Source: an uncultured Clostridium sp.
Lineage (GTDB): Bacteria > Bacillota > Clostridia > TANB77 > CAG-508
Length of the DNA: 10,306 bases
NCBI GenBank assembly: GCA_946545035.1
Contig: CAMNND010000033.1
Coordinates: forward strand, 1 to 10,306
Direction: 5' to 3'
A program made the translations under genes and the position numbers. The notes under the pieces were generated by a model. It was not told where the DNA came from. It saw nothing but the letters and a program-made list of their open reading frames with translations, and did not search any database. Shown here piece by piece: positions 1 to 6,744 of the stretch (position 1 is the stretch's first letter; each line of letters begins with the position of its first letter).

Positions 1-152
1 TTGGAATGATAGTTGCATTTGCAGTATCTATGTTTATAATCAAATTCTTAATGAACTATATAAAGAAACACGATTTCAAAGTATTTGGTATATATAGAAT
101 AGTTCTTGGTCTTATTGTTTTGGTAATTGGATTTACTGGTGCTTTAAAATAG
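1..152 (+). CDS. uppP: Undecaprenyl-diphosphatase (UppP/BacA), C-terminal fragment
   Basis: The gene enters from the left edge; the first whole codon is at position 3 and the stop (TAG) is at 150-152, leaving the last 49 residues. The fragment reads as a hydrophobic helix (GMIVAFAVSMFIIKFLMNYI), a basic loop (KKHDFKVFGIYRIVLG) and a final hydrophobic helix ending ALK. The 'hydrophobic helix - IKFL - KKH-F--F-IYRI-LG' pattern is characteristic of the C-terminus of the UppP/BacA family. These integral membrane enzymes dephosphorylate undecaprenyl diphosphate to recycle the lipid carrier for peptidoglycan and other wall polymers, and they give bacitracin resistance when abundant. The catalytic residues lie upstream of the window, so activity cannot be judged. 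A strong terminator follows 42 bases later, so this is the last gene of its unit. Confidence 0.85.
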   Translation, partial: GMIVAFAVSMFIIKFLMNYIKKHDFKVFGIYRIVLGLIVLVIGFTGALK

Positions 153-194
153 TAATCAAATATAAATTAAAAATAAATCAATAGAAAAAGAGAG

Positions 195-244
195 CCTTCC
201 TATGAAGAAACAAATATTGTTTACTTCTATGGGAGGTTTTTTTT
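195..244 (+). terminator. Rho-independent terminator after uppP
   Basis: A long imperfect hairpin: the outer stem CCTTCC/GGGAGG (one G-U pair) is separated by a three-base symmetric internal loop from an inner stem GAAG-AAACAA / TTGTTT-A-CTTC with one bulged A and a short ATA loop. It is followed directly by eight T residues. It lies 42 bases after the uppP stop and separates uppP from the next operon. Confidence 0.9.
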
Positions 245-260
245 ATGAACTAACAGATGC

Positions 261-289
261 TTGTTATATTTATTTTTTTAATATATAAT
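261..289 (+). promoter_or_regulatory. Sigma-A-type promoter for the 336-2364 operon
   Basis: The -35 candidate is TTGTTA (261-266, 4 of 6 matches) and the -10 is a perfect TATAAT (284-289), with a 17-bp spacer. Transcription would start near 296, giving a leader of about 40 bases before the ATG at 336. The leader holds no obvious structured element. Confidence 0.65.
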
Positions 290-335
290 TTTTGTGAAAG
301 TTATTGAAGAATAAAAACTAAGGAAGGTTATTATT

Positions 336-743
336 ATGGAAATTACAAAAGAATACAGGATGGCGCTGTCTGAGCTTAATGGAATAATTTCTAATATGAA
401 ACCAGAGCTACAGGCAAAGATACCGAACACATTAATAAAAAATATTGAAAAAGAAAGTGACAAAAATTATCATTATCGTATAAACGATAGTATCATGCCA
501 CAGACCAAAGGGTTATTGTCAGTAGTGATAAGCAACTATTTATCAAACGATTTTGAAAAGGAGAAATTTAAAAGCATAGATAAATTATATATTGATTTAA
601 CAGAAAAACAAAAACAAAGAAATTATAGCGTAAATGATATCTTTAGAAATCATTCAACCGAGGGAGAGAAAGATATTATAGAATATAAAGTTCCGCTATA
701 TAAAAGAATAATAAGAAAAATAAAGTGTTTTTTTGGGATATAA
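336..743 (+). CDS. Uncharacterised 135-aa protein, first gene of a two-gene operon
   Basis: Not recognised as a named family. The start is well supported: AGGAAGG at 321-327 lies 8 bases before the ATG. The protein is soluble and charged, with no signal peptide or membrane segment. The N-terminal half (about residues 1-60) looks helical and Lys/Glu-rich. The centre (about 50-75) has a more hydrophobic stretch, MPQTKGLLSVVISNYL. The last 20 residues are strongly basic and end in aromatic and hydrophobic residues (YKRIIRKIKCFFGI), which could make a peripheral membrane or nucleic-acid contact. The stop is only 19 bases before the next start, which has its own good ribosome binding site, so the two are almost certainly co-transcribed. 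By context it may be a partner, regulator or immunity factor of the downstream protein, but nothing in the sequence proves this. Confidence 0.75.
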   Translation: MEITKEYRMALSELNGIISNMKPELQAKIPNTLIKNIEKESDKNYHYRINDSIMPQTKGLLSVVISNYLSNDFEKEKFKSIDKLYIDLTEKQKQRNYSVNDIFRNHSTEGEKDIIEYKVPLYKRIIRKIKCFFGI

Positions 744-762
744 ATAGTTAAGGAGATTATAT

Positions 763-2364
763 ATGAGTGATTTAGAGAAAGCTATTGACAGGATGATAAA
801 AAGGAATCAGATTTCATCAAAAACAAAACTTTTGTATGATGATATACCTTTTGATAAGCAAGTCAAGATTGAGACTATGCTGGGACAAGCAATTAATTAT
901 TGCGTATTGTTTCATGATGATGATGACCTTGATAATTTTTTGAGTGCACCAAGTGACGATAGAAAATTCGAAATATTAGTAAAAAAAGCAGCTAAAGAAT
1001 TAGATATATCAGAGCAACAAATACAATCTAGACTAGAAGAAATATATAAATATCTTTACGATAAATATTATATTGATGGATATGTATTTCATACAACCAA
1101 TTCTGTGGCTGCAGAGCAAATAAAGAAAGATGGATTAGGAACCACAAATCGATTGTGGAATGACGATGAAATAATTCGTATTAATGAATTATACGAGCAA
1201 CATGGAGTAAAAGCTGCAACTGGATGGGGATATGCGGATATAAAAAGTGGAAAACAATCAAGTTGGTTTTTTGATATTACTCCGCTACATATTACCTCAT
1301 ATACACAGTCACCGGAATGGTTTAGTCAATTATGTGGACATGCATTTATGTATTATGGGGTTGTTCCACAAAAAGACCGATATGCATATATTAATAGAGA
1401 TTATGAGACAGCATTAAGAAATATATCAGTGGTTCAAAAAGAACATGGATTTACCGAAGAAGAATCAGCGGAGGTAATAAATTTATTTAATAAATATTGG
1501 AAAGTATTTGAGCATTCTACACAAGTATTAATTATGATTCCTAAAAAGGCAGTGTTTGATTATCCTAGCTTTGAGAAAGAAAAAGAAGATTTTGAAAATG
1601 GAGAGGTACCTTTTGCAACAGAAGATACTTTCCTAGCATATATGAAAAGATGTTTAATGACGGATATAATTGAATGTAGGGATGACAAAAATCTTTCAGA
1701 AAATGAGAAGGTATCTCCAGATCAATTAGTATTTATAGATATATCTCCGTTATATGAAAAAAGTAAAGCTAAAGAAAAGCAACAATCTGGTGTACAATGT
1801 GAAGTAGTTTTAGGAAAACATGAGCCAATAGAATATGAAAGTGAAGCGGCAAAATATTTTGCAAATATGACCGGTCAAGATGATATGTATTATTTCAAGT
1901 TTAAATATAGTGACTACGAAGCTCCTATAGTTGCTCAGATAACAAAGTTGGTCGAAAAAATGGGTAGACCATGTATTGACCCAAAAGCAAAAGAAGAAGA
2001 TAAGCCTAAAGTGTTTAAACCATATTGTATAAATAAAAATGGTGAAGCAACTATAAGTAGCTTTTTAATTACAGGAGGCTTTTATTGTAAGCCAGAGCAA
2101 TTTGACTATGTAATAAATCAATTATCTCAAATTGACGGAATTCATATTACAGGAATAGAAAATGAAGACAAAATGGTTAATAGTCAAACTGATAGTCCAG
2201 AAAAAACAGAAAATAATGGAAATGAAGAATTTGGAAAGGAAGATTTAATGGCTATGTTAAGCGGTTTGAAACCTGAAGATAGAGCATTGGCTAAGGAAAT
2301 AATTGCTCGATTGACTAGAGGTGATTTATCAATTGATGAAGTTCCAAGAAATTCAGATGATTAA
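763..2364 (+). CDS. Uncharacterised 533-aa protein with a possible ADP-ribosyltransferase-like central domain
   Basis: The start is fixed by AGGAG at 751-755, 7 bases before the ATG. There is no signal peptide or membrane segment, so it is predicted cytosolic. Visible regions: residues 1-100, helical and charged with an acidic run HDDDDLD (51-57); about 105-335, a candidate catalytic domain; about 345-470, a separate alpha/beta-looking region with hydrophobic strand-like stretches; about 471-490, a polar Asn/Glu linker; and 490-533, a small helical tail. The central region opens with GYVFHTTNSVAAEQIKKDGL (106-125), the 'strand-His-(T/G)T ... I...GL' layout seen in PARP/DarT/KptA-type ADP-ribosyltransferase folds. 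It continues with SSWFFD (166-171) and YTQSPEWF (180-187), then the strand QVLIMIPKKAVFD (254-266), and closes with DQLVFIDISP (320-329), where such enzymes carry the final E/D/Q. H110, Y180 and D320 or Q321 are therefore candidate active-site residues. This is a by-eye fold analogy. It could equally be an unrelated protein family. Confidence 0.75.
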   Translation: MSDLEKAIDRMIKRNQISSKTKLLYDDIPFDKQVKIETMLGQAINYCVLFHDDDDLDNFLSAPSDDRKFEILVKKAAKELDISEQQIQSRLEEIYKYLYDKYYIDGYVFHTTNSVAAEQIKKDGLGTTNRLWNDDEIIRINELYEQHGVKAATGWGYADIKSGKQSSWFFDITPLHITSYTQSPEWFSQLCGHAFMYYGVVPQKDRYAYINRDYETALRNISVVQKEHGFTEEESAEVINLFNKYWKVFEHSTQVLIMIPKKAVFDYPSFEKEKEDFENGEVPFATEDTFLAYMKRCLMTDIIECRDDKNLSENEKVSPDQLVFIDISPLYEKSKAKEKQQSGVQCEVVLGKHEPIEYESEAAKYFANMTGQDDMYYFKFKYSDYEAPIVAQITKLVEKMGRPCIDPKAKEEDKPKVFKPYCINKNGEATISSFLITGGFYCKPEQFDYVINQLSQIDGIHITGIENEDKMVNSQTDSPEKTENNGNEEFGKEDLMAMLSGLKPEDRALAKEIIARLTRGDLSIDEVPRNSDD

Positions 2365-2400
2365 CAGGAAATATAGATGATTAACAGAAGATATAGATGA
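2355..2400 (+). repeat. 20-bp tandem duplication at the 3' end of the 533-aa gene
   Basis: Two adjacent 20-bp units (2355-2374 and 2375-2394) share AGATGATTAACAG and the ending ATAT and differ at two positions. The first six bases then recur at 2395-2400. The first unit contains the stop codon of the 533-aa gene; the second lies outside it. Because 20 is not a multiple of 3, this looks like slippage or local duplication around the stop rather than a coding repeat. Confidence 0.85.
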
Positions 2401-2405
2401 GAGAA

Positions 2406-2446
2406 AAAATAAAATGTCCATTGTTTAACAATGGACATTTTATTTT
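2406..2446. terminator. Bidirectional terminator between convergent genes
   Basis: A perfect inverted repeat of 19 bp with a three-base TTA loop (2425-2427) and core ATGTCCATTGT/ACAATGGACAT. The outer arms are A-rich on one side and T-rich on the other, so each strand produces a hairpin followed by U residues; the minus-strand product continues into a further T-rich run (complement of 2403-2410). It ends the 336-2364 operon on the plus strand. On the minus strand it overlaps the stop codon of the LCP gene, so that gene has essentially no 3' untranslated spacer. Confidence 0.92.
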
Positions 2447-3599
2447 AATTAGATAATTTAACTTTTTCTTTTATAGAATTACTGATTGATTTTACTTTTT
2501 CTGATGGTTCGTAGTTTGATTGTCCAAATAAGTCTTCGTGTAGCTTTGAAACACTTTTTTCTAAGTCAACCGGAACGCCATACCAAACTTTATTTATGAT
2601 TTTTCCATCAACCATGTTAACATCAGGCCATCCAAAGTTATCAGTTACATGGTATGATTTTATTTTTGGAATTTCATTTATAATTTGGCTTTTTGAAATA
2701 TTTGTATATACATGAGGAAGCATATCATCAAGTATTTTATTTAATGTTCCAATGTCTTGCTTTTTTGCTTTATCAAATACAGCAAGTAATACTGTTCTCA
2801 TTCTTTCAGTTCTTTTATAATCTCCACCTTCAGTATATCTAATTCTACCATAGGCTAATGCCTGTACACCATCTAGCGTATACGTTCCTGCTTTAGTTAT
2901 GTTAGATGATGAAGTGTGGAATTGAGAGTTTAATGCATTGATATATCCGTTAATATATTTTACCTCAGAAGAGTCTAGGTCTACTGTAACTCCGCCAACT
3001 GAATCTACAGCTGTACGCACAGAGTCAAAGTTAATAGCTACGAATTCTGATATATTTAAGTCTAGGTTTTTATTTAATGTATTTAATGCAAGTTGAGGAC
3101 CACCAAATGAATATGCGTGTGTCACTTTATCCAAACCTCTATTATCAATATCTAAGTACATATCTCTGTATACAGATGCTATTTTAACTTCGTTAGTCTT
3201 TTTATTAACACTTACTATCATGATACAGTCACTTCTATTGCCGGGACTAAATGTATCTGATCTTGCATCAATTCCAAGAATAGCAATATTACGATAATCT
3301 GATAATTCATTATCAATCTTGTCGTCAATATCTAAATCACTTTTTGTTAAATTACTATATTCTATTTTATTAAGTTTATTATTGAAATAGATAAATATGG
3401 TAGCTATGGCAGAAAGTATAACAACAAGAAGAGATATTAGTATAATAAGAAATACTTTTAAAAATGGATTCATTTTTTTCTTTGTTTTTATATTCGTATT
3501 TTTTTCTTTATTATGCATTGTTTTCTTATTAACTTTTGTATCGGTGTTATTATTCGTTTGGATAACATTATTATTATCTTTTTTTTCTGTTTTTTTCAA
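2445..3599 (-). CDS. LytR-CpsA-Psr (LCP) family cell-wall glycopolymer ligase
   Basis: LCP proteins are membrane-anchored enzymes that transfer undecaprenyl-diphosphate-linked glycopolymers (teichoic acid, capsule or other secondary wall polymer) onto peptidoglycan outside the cell. Numbering from the chosen start (384 aa): 1-45 is a very polar Lys/Asn/Thr cytosolic tail, 46-71 one transmembrane helix (FLKVFLIILISLLVVILSAI), and the rest the extracellular LCP domain. Family hallmarks are all present: GIDARSD...GNRSD (about 109-124), SVYRDMYLDI (about 142-151), KVTHAYSFGG (about 158-167) and RIRYTEGGDYKRTERMR (about 252-268). These contain the Arg and Asp residues that bind pyrophosphate and metal. 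The start is taken as TTG at 3599, because GAAAGGAG (complement of 3607-3614) lies 7 bases upstream; an in-frame ATG at 3632 lies beyond that site and has no comparable one. Its promoter is at 3668-3696. It stands alone, so the polymer it attaches is unknown. Confidence 0.93.
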   Translation of the reverse strand: MKKTEKKDNNNVIQTNNNTDTKVNKKTMHNKEKNTNIKTKKKMNPFLKVFLIILISLLVVILSAIATIFIYFNNKLNKIEYSNLTKSDLDIDDKIDNELSDYRNIAILGIDARSDTFSPGNRSDCIMIVSVNKKTNEVKIASVYRDMYLDIDNRGLDKVTHAYSFGGPQLALNTLNKNLDLNISEFVAINFDSVRTAVDSVGGVTVDLDSSEVKYINGYINALNSQFHTSSSNITKAGTYTLDGVQALAYGRIRYTEGGDYKRTERMRTVLLAVFDKAKKQDIGTLNKILDDMLPHVYTNISKSQIINEIPKIKSYHVTDNFGWPDVNMVDGKIINKVWYGVPVDLEKSVSKLHEDLFGQSNYEPSEKVKSISNSIKEKVKLSN

Positions 3600-3645
3600 A
3601 ATAATACTCCTTTCACAATTTATAAACAACATGTATAAGTTCAGT

Positions 3646-3674
3646 TAGTTTACGAAACACATCATATAGTTTAC
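3646..3674. repeat. 8-bp direct repeats spaced 21 bp in the LCP promoter region
   Basis: TAGTTTAC occurs at 3646-3653 and again at 3667-3674. The second copy covers the -10 element of the minus-strand LCP promoter, and the first lies in its transcribed leader. A 21-bp period is two helical turns, so both copies face the same side of the DNA, as for a regulator binding site. Given the A+T-rich background it could be chance. Confidence 0.35.
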
Positions 3675-3696
3675 AATAAAATTGTTCATTTGTCAA
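3668..3696 (-). promoter_or_regulatory. Sigma-A-type promoter for the LCP gene
   Basis: Reading the minus strand, the -35 is a perfect TTGACA (complement of 3691-3696) and the -10 is TAAACT (complement of 3668-3673), with a 17-bp spacer. Transcription would start near 3661, leaving a leader of about 60 bases before the TTG start at 3599. Confidence 0.75.
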
Positions 3697-3706
3697 AAAA
3701 CATTAA

Positions 3707-3735
3707 TTGAAAAATATAGACAAATGTTATATACT
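3707..3735 (+). promoter_or_regulatory. Sigma-A-type promoter for the metallopeptidase gene
   Basis: The -35 is TTGAAA (3707-3712) and the -10 is TATACT (3730-3735), with a 17-bp spacer. Transcription would start near 3742, about 24 bases before the ATG at 3766. Its -35 is only 10 bp from the -35 of the divergent LCP promoter, so the two promoters lie back to back and polymerase binding at one could interfere with the other. Confidence 0.7.
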
Positions 3736-3765
3736 ATGACCAGATATTTTTGAAAGGATTTTAAG

Positions 3766-5670
3766 ATGAAAAGATTATATAATCCAATTGCTATTTATAA
3801 CTATAATAGAGGTAAATATTTTATAGCTCTTGACGATGGAAAAATCGTTTATTTTAAGTATGAGAATGGTGAAATGTCTAACGATTATTCAAGAGAAGAG
3901 CTTGAGGTATTTTATGATGTATATAATTCATTAAAAGTTGATAAGGAAAAAGCTTCTAATCTTGGAATTAGGAAGTTTAATGGAAAATACTTTGAAACAT
4001 TTTATGATATAAAAAAAGAATTGTATTTTTGGTATGAAATAATTGATGGACAGAGAAGACTAGCTTCTAAGGATGATTTAGAGCTTTTAAATTATAAATA
4101 CAACAATCAATGTTTAACATTTTTTGAAGATAACGAAGGTTTTGGTAATGGCTATGATGAAAATGATGATCCATATGATTGGGAAGCATATTCATATTTT
4201 GACATGGATGGTACTAATCCTGAAGATAATCATCCGGAGATATATGATTGGGCAACTGACCCTTCATTTACTAAGGGAGAAATGCTAAGTAAAGCTAAAA
4301 CTTTTAAAAGAGGTATTATCAAAGCTGGAAAAACTATTGCAATTATTGTTGTAGCCGGCGTTGAATTGATAACTCTATCTGATAGAGTATTACACGGAAG
4401 TATTTCGGAAAAGGTTAGAGATATTCTTACTGGAAATAGTGTAAGTGATCAATTTGATTATGAGGAAATTGAAAAGCAAGGATATAATTTCGAAATTATT
4501 GAGAAGGCAATAAGGGCTAATGAAAATTTATCTGATGAGGAGAAAAGTTTTTTTCTTAAATCTAAGCCATACTTTGACGATATGGGTGAATATATAGATT
4601 TGAAGACTGTTATAGATCGTTTAGCAAATCTAAAGGTAAATTATACTACCGAGGAGTGCAAATCTCCAAATATTGCTGGAGAATACAGTTCAGCGAGTAA
4701 TGTCATTACCATGTATAAAACAGATTCATTCGAGAATTCTGATAAATCTGTTTTACTACATGAATTTTTCCATGTGACTCAAAAAGGTTTTTCAAAGAGA
4801 TTAATGATGGAACTATCAAATGAAGCTGCAACAAGGGAGTACATAAGGAATCTGGCTGAAGATGGTAAGCTTGATAAGAGCTCGTTTATGTGTGAATATG
4901 ACGTTCCAATATATGGATTGGGATATGACCAGTGTATGAAAGTATACTACTTATTAGCAAACTTACTTGATGAAGATACTATAAAAAAATATCAAGTAAT
5001 CCCAGCAGATAATATATTAATGGATGCTCTTGCAGAAATTGAGAATAATGCTGATGCAGAGCATACTAGATCTTACAACAAGTTCGAGATAAATACAAAT
5101 GCTATAGAGCTTCTTGATTATATTGATGAGCTTAGAACAGAGCCAGATGAATATGGATATAGAGATGTTTCATATACAGATGAAAAATTTAAAAAAATAT
5201 GCGATTTATTAGATTACTACTACCAGGTGAAATTTGGCAAAACAATTGATGAATGTTTTGTTGAGGATATAATGAGTTACGATAAGACATATGGAGCAAT
5301 TAGTACGGATGATCCAAAGGGACGTGCGATATGTAGTGTTATGGGAGACGCCTTAAAAAGGAATGTTGAGAATTTAAATGAAAAATACAAGATGCCAGTT
5401 GGAGAGTGTCGTTTTGTTATTCCAAGAACATATTTTTCGGACAGGTATAAAAATCCAATTATTTACTTTAATACATATCAAAGAATATCAGATACAACAT
5501 ACAATGGATTTTTTGTTGACATAGAAATAACTCCTGAAATGAATGAGGAATATGAAAAACAGTTTAAAATTGCTCAGGAAGAAATAGCTAAAGAAGTCGC
5601 TGAAAGTGGCTTAAAAGAGAATAGCGATAATATTGGTGGTATGGGGAGTATTGATATAGAAAGAGACTGA
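3766..5670 (+). CDS. Probable zinc metallopeptidase (gluzincin-like HExxH), possibly membrane-anchored
   Basis: No named family is recognised. The key motif is SVLLHEFFHVTQKG, with HEFFH at residues 332-336 preceded by a hydrophobic strand-like run. It is followed by LSNEAATREYI (350-360), where E353 is well placed as the third zinc ligand, 17 residues after the second His. This HExxH...NE pattern is typical of gluzincin-type zinc peptidases. The N-terminal 180 residues are very acidic and aromatic (for example the Asp/Glu/Tyr-rich stretch 121-166) with short YxxxxGKYF-like segments. A basic patch (KTFKRGIIKAGK, 178-189) precedes a modest hydrophobic segment (190-204) containing one Glu. If this spans the membrane, the positive-inside rule puts the peptidase domain outside the cell. 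There is no cleavable signal peptide at the N-terminus. The start is supported by GAAAGGA at 3752-3758, 7 bases before the ATG. It is monocistronic by promoter, but no clear terminator separates it from pta. The substrate is unknown. Confidence 0.72.
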   Translation: MKRLYNPIAIYNYNRGKYFIALDDGKIVYFKYENGEMSNDYSREELEVFYDVYNSLKVDKEKASNLGIRKFNGKYFETFYDIKKELYFWYEIIDGQRRLASKDDLELLNYKYNNQCLTFFEDNEGFGNGYDENDDPYDWEAYSYFDMDGTNPEDNHPEIYDWATDPSFTKGEMLSKAKTFKRGIIKAGKTIAIIVVAGVELITLSDRVLHGSISEKVRDILTGNSVSDQFDYEEIEKQGYNFEIIEKAIRANENLSDEEKSFFLKSKPYFDDMGEYIDLKTVIDRLANLKVNYTTEECKSPNIAGEYSSASNVITMYKTDSFENSDKSVLLHEFFHVTQKGFSKRLMMELSNEAATREYIRNLAEDGKLDKSSFMCEYDVPIYGLGYDQCMKVYYLLANLLDEDTIKKYQVIPADNILMDALAEIENNADAEHTRSYNKFEINTNAIELLDYIDELRTEPDEYGYRDVSYTDEKFKKICDLLDYYYQVKFGKTIDECFVEDIMSYDKTYGAISTDDPKGRAICSVMGDALKRNVENLNEKYKMPVGECRFVIPRTYFSDRYKNPIIYFNTYQRISDTTYNGFFVDIEITPEMNEEYEKQFKIAQEEIAKEVAESGLKENSDNIGGMGSIDIERD

Positions 5671-5680
5671 TAAATATTTA

Positions 5681-5709
5681 TTGATATTTTATATAATAAC
5701 CGATATAAT
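5681..5709 (+). promoter_or_regulatory. Sigma-A-type promoter for the pta-ackA-ackA operon
   Basis: The -35 is TTGATA (5681-5686, 5 of 6) and the -10 is a perfect TATAAT (5704-5709), with a 17-bp spacer. Transcription would start near 5716, so the leader is only about 20 bases and is mostly ribosome binding site. It lies immediately after the metallopeptidase stop, with no convincing terminator between, so readthrough from upstream is possible. Confidence 0.75.
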
Positions 5710-5736
5710 GGGTACGATGTGAAAGGAGTGAATTGT

Positions 5737-6732
5737 ATGACTTTTATTGAAACAATGAAAAGTAAAGCAAAAAAAGACATTAAGACGATTGTTTTACCAG
5801 AAGGAAATGACATCAGAACTTTGCAAGCTGTAGAAAAGGTAAAAAAAGAAGGATTTGCAGATGTTATTGTTCTAGGAAATAAGGAAGAGGTTATTAACTT
5901 AGCAAAGGAAAACAATGTTAATATAGATGGAGTTAAAATTATTACTCCGGTTGAAGATAGTAAGTTTGATGAATTAGTAGATGAGTTTTATGAGTTAAGA
6001 AAGCTAAAAGGAATGACTCCAGAAAAAGCTAAAGAAACTTTAAAAGACGAAACATATTACGGAATGATGATGGTTAAAGCAGGATTAGCTGATGGGCTAG
6101 TTTCAGGTGCATGTCATTCAACATCAAATACATTAAGACCAGCTCTTCAGATATTAAAAACAGCTCCTGGTACAAAACTTGTATCTGCATTCTTTGTAAT
6201 GTGTGTACCAGATTGTGAGTATGGAGAGAATGGAACATTTATCTTTTCAGATAGTGGACTTAATGAATATCCGGATGCAGATAGCTTAGCAGAAATTGCA
6301 ATATCTTCTGCTAAGAGCTTTGAGCAATTAGTTGGTACTGAAGCAAAAGTTGCGATGCTTTCATATTCAACATATGGAAGTGCAACATCACCATTAACTG
6401 AAAAAGTTGTTGAAGCAACTAAATTATTGAAAGAAAAAGCTCCAGATTTAATATGTGATGGAGAATTACAATTAGATGCTGCAATTATTCCTGAGATAGC
6501 TGCATCAAAAGCTCCAGGAAGTCCAGTTGCAGGAAAAGCAAATACACTTATATTCCCAGATTTAGATGCTGGAAATATTGGTTATAAATTAGTTCAAAGA
6601 TTAGCAAAGGCAGAGGCATATGGACCATTATGCCAAGGTATAGCAAAACCTGTTAATGATTTATCAAGAGGATGCTCTGCAGATGACATTGTTGGGGTTA
6701 TAGCAATAACAGCTGTACAAGCGCAAAATTAA
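5737..6732 (+). CDS. pta: Phosphate acetyltransferase
   Basis: Catalyses acetyl-CoA + phosphate to acetyl phosphate + CoA in the cytosol, the first step of acetate formation. At 331 residues it is the short single-domain form usual in Firmicutes, without the N-terminal regulatory domain of enterobacterial Pta. Visible motifs: KTIVLPEGND-RT (16-28), the glycine-rich GLADGLVSGACHSTSNTLRP (116-135), FIFSDSGLNEYPDADSLAEIA (168-188), GELQLDAA (242-249), ANTLIFPDLDAGNIGYKL (268-285) and GPLCQGIAKPVNDLSRGCS (296-314). The last contains the Ser-Arg pair (S310, R311) corresponding to active-site residues in the characterised Methanosarcina enzyme. The start is placed at the ATG at 5737 because AAAGGAG (5722-5728) lies 8 bases before it; an in-frame ATG at 5719 precedes that site and would add six non-family residues. 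It is followed 12 bases later by ackA in the same operon. Confidence 0.97.
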   Translation: MTFIETMKSKAKKDIKTIVLPEGNDIRTLQAVEKVKKEGFADVIVLGNKEEVINLAKENNVNIDGVKIITPVEDSKFDELVDEFYELRKLKGMTPEKAKETLKDETYYGMMMVKAGLADGLVSGACHSTSNTLRPALQILKTAPGTKLVSAFFVMCVPDCEYGENGTFIFSDSGLNEYPDADSLAEIAISSAKSFEQLVGTEAKVAMLSYSTYGSATSPLTEKVVEATKLLKEKAPDLICDGELQLDAAIIPEIAASKAPGSPVAGKANTLIFPDLDAGNIGYKLVQRLAKAEAYGPLCQGIAKPVNDLSRGCSADDIVGVIAITAVQAQN

Positions 6733-6744
6733 AGGGGGAATAAT

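Noticed and set aside
3397..3648. A very hydrophobic plus-strand frame opposite the LCP N-terminus
   Set aside because: It is the reverse complement of the Lys/Asn-rich tail and membrane helix of the LCP protein, which gives Phe/Leu-rich runs. It has no ribosome binding site.
5671..5703. Possible terminator between the metallopeptidase gene and pta
   Set aside because: Only A+T-rich sequence without a stable stem; it reads better as the pta promoter region.
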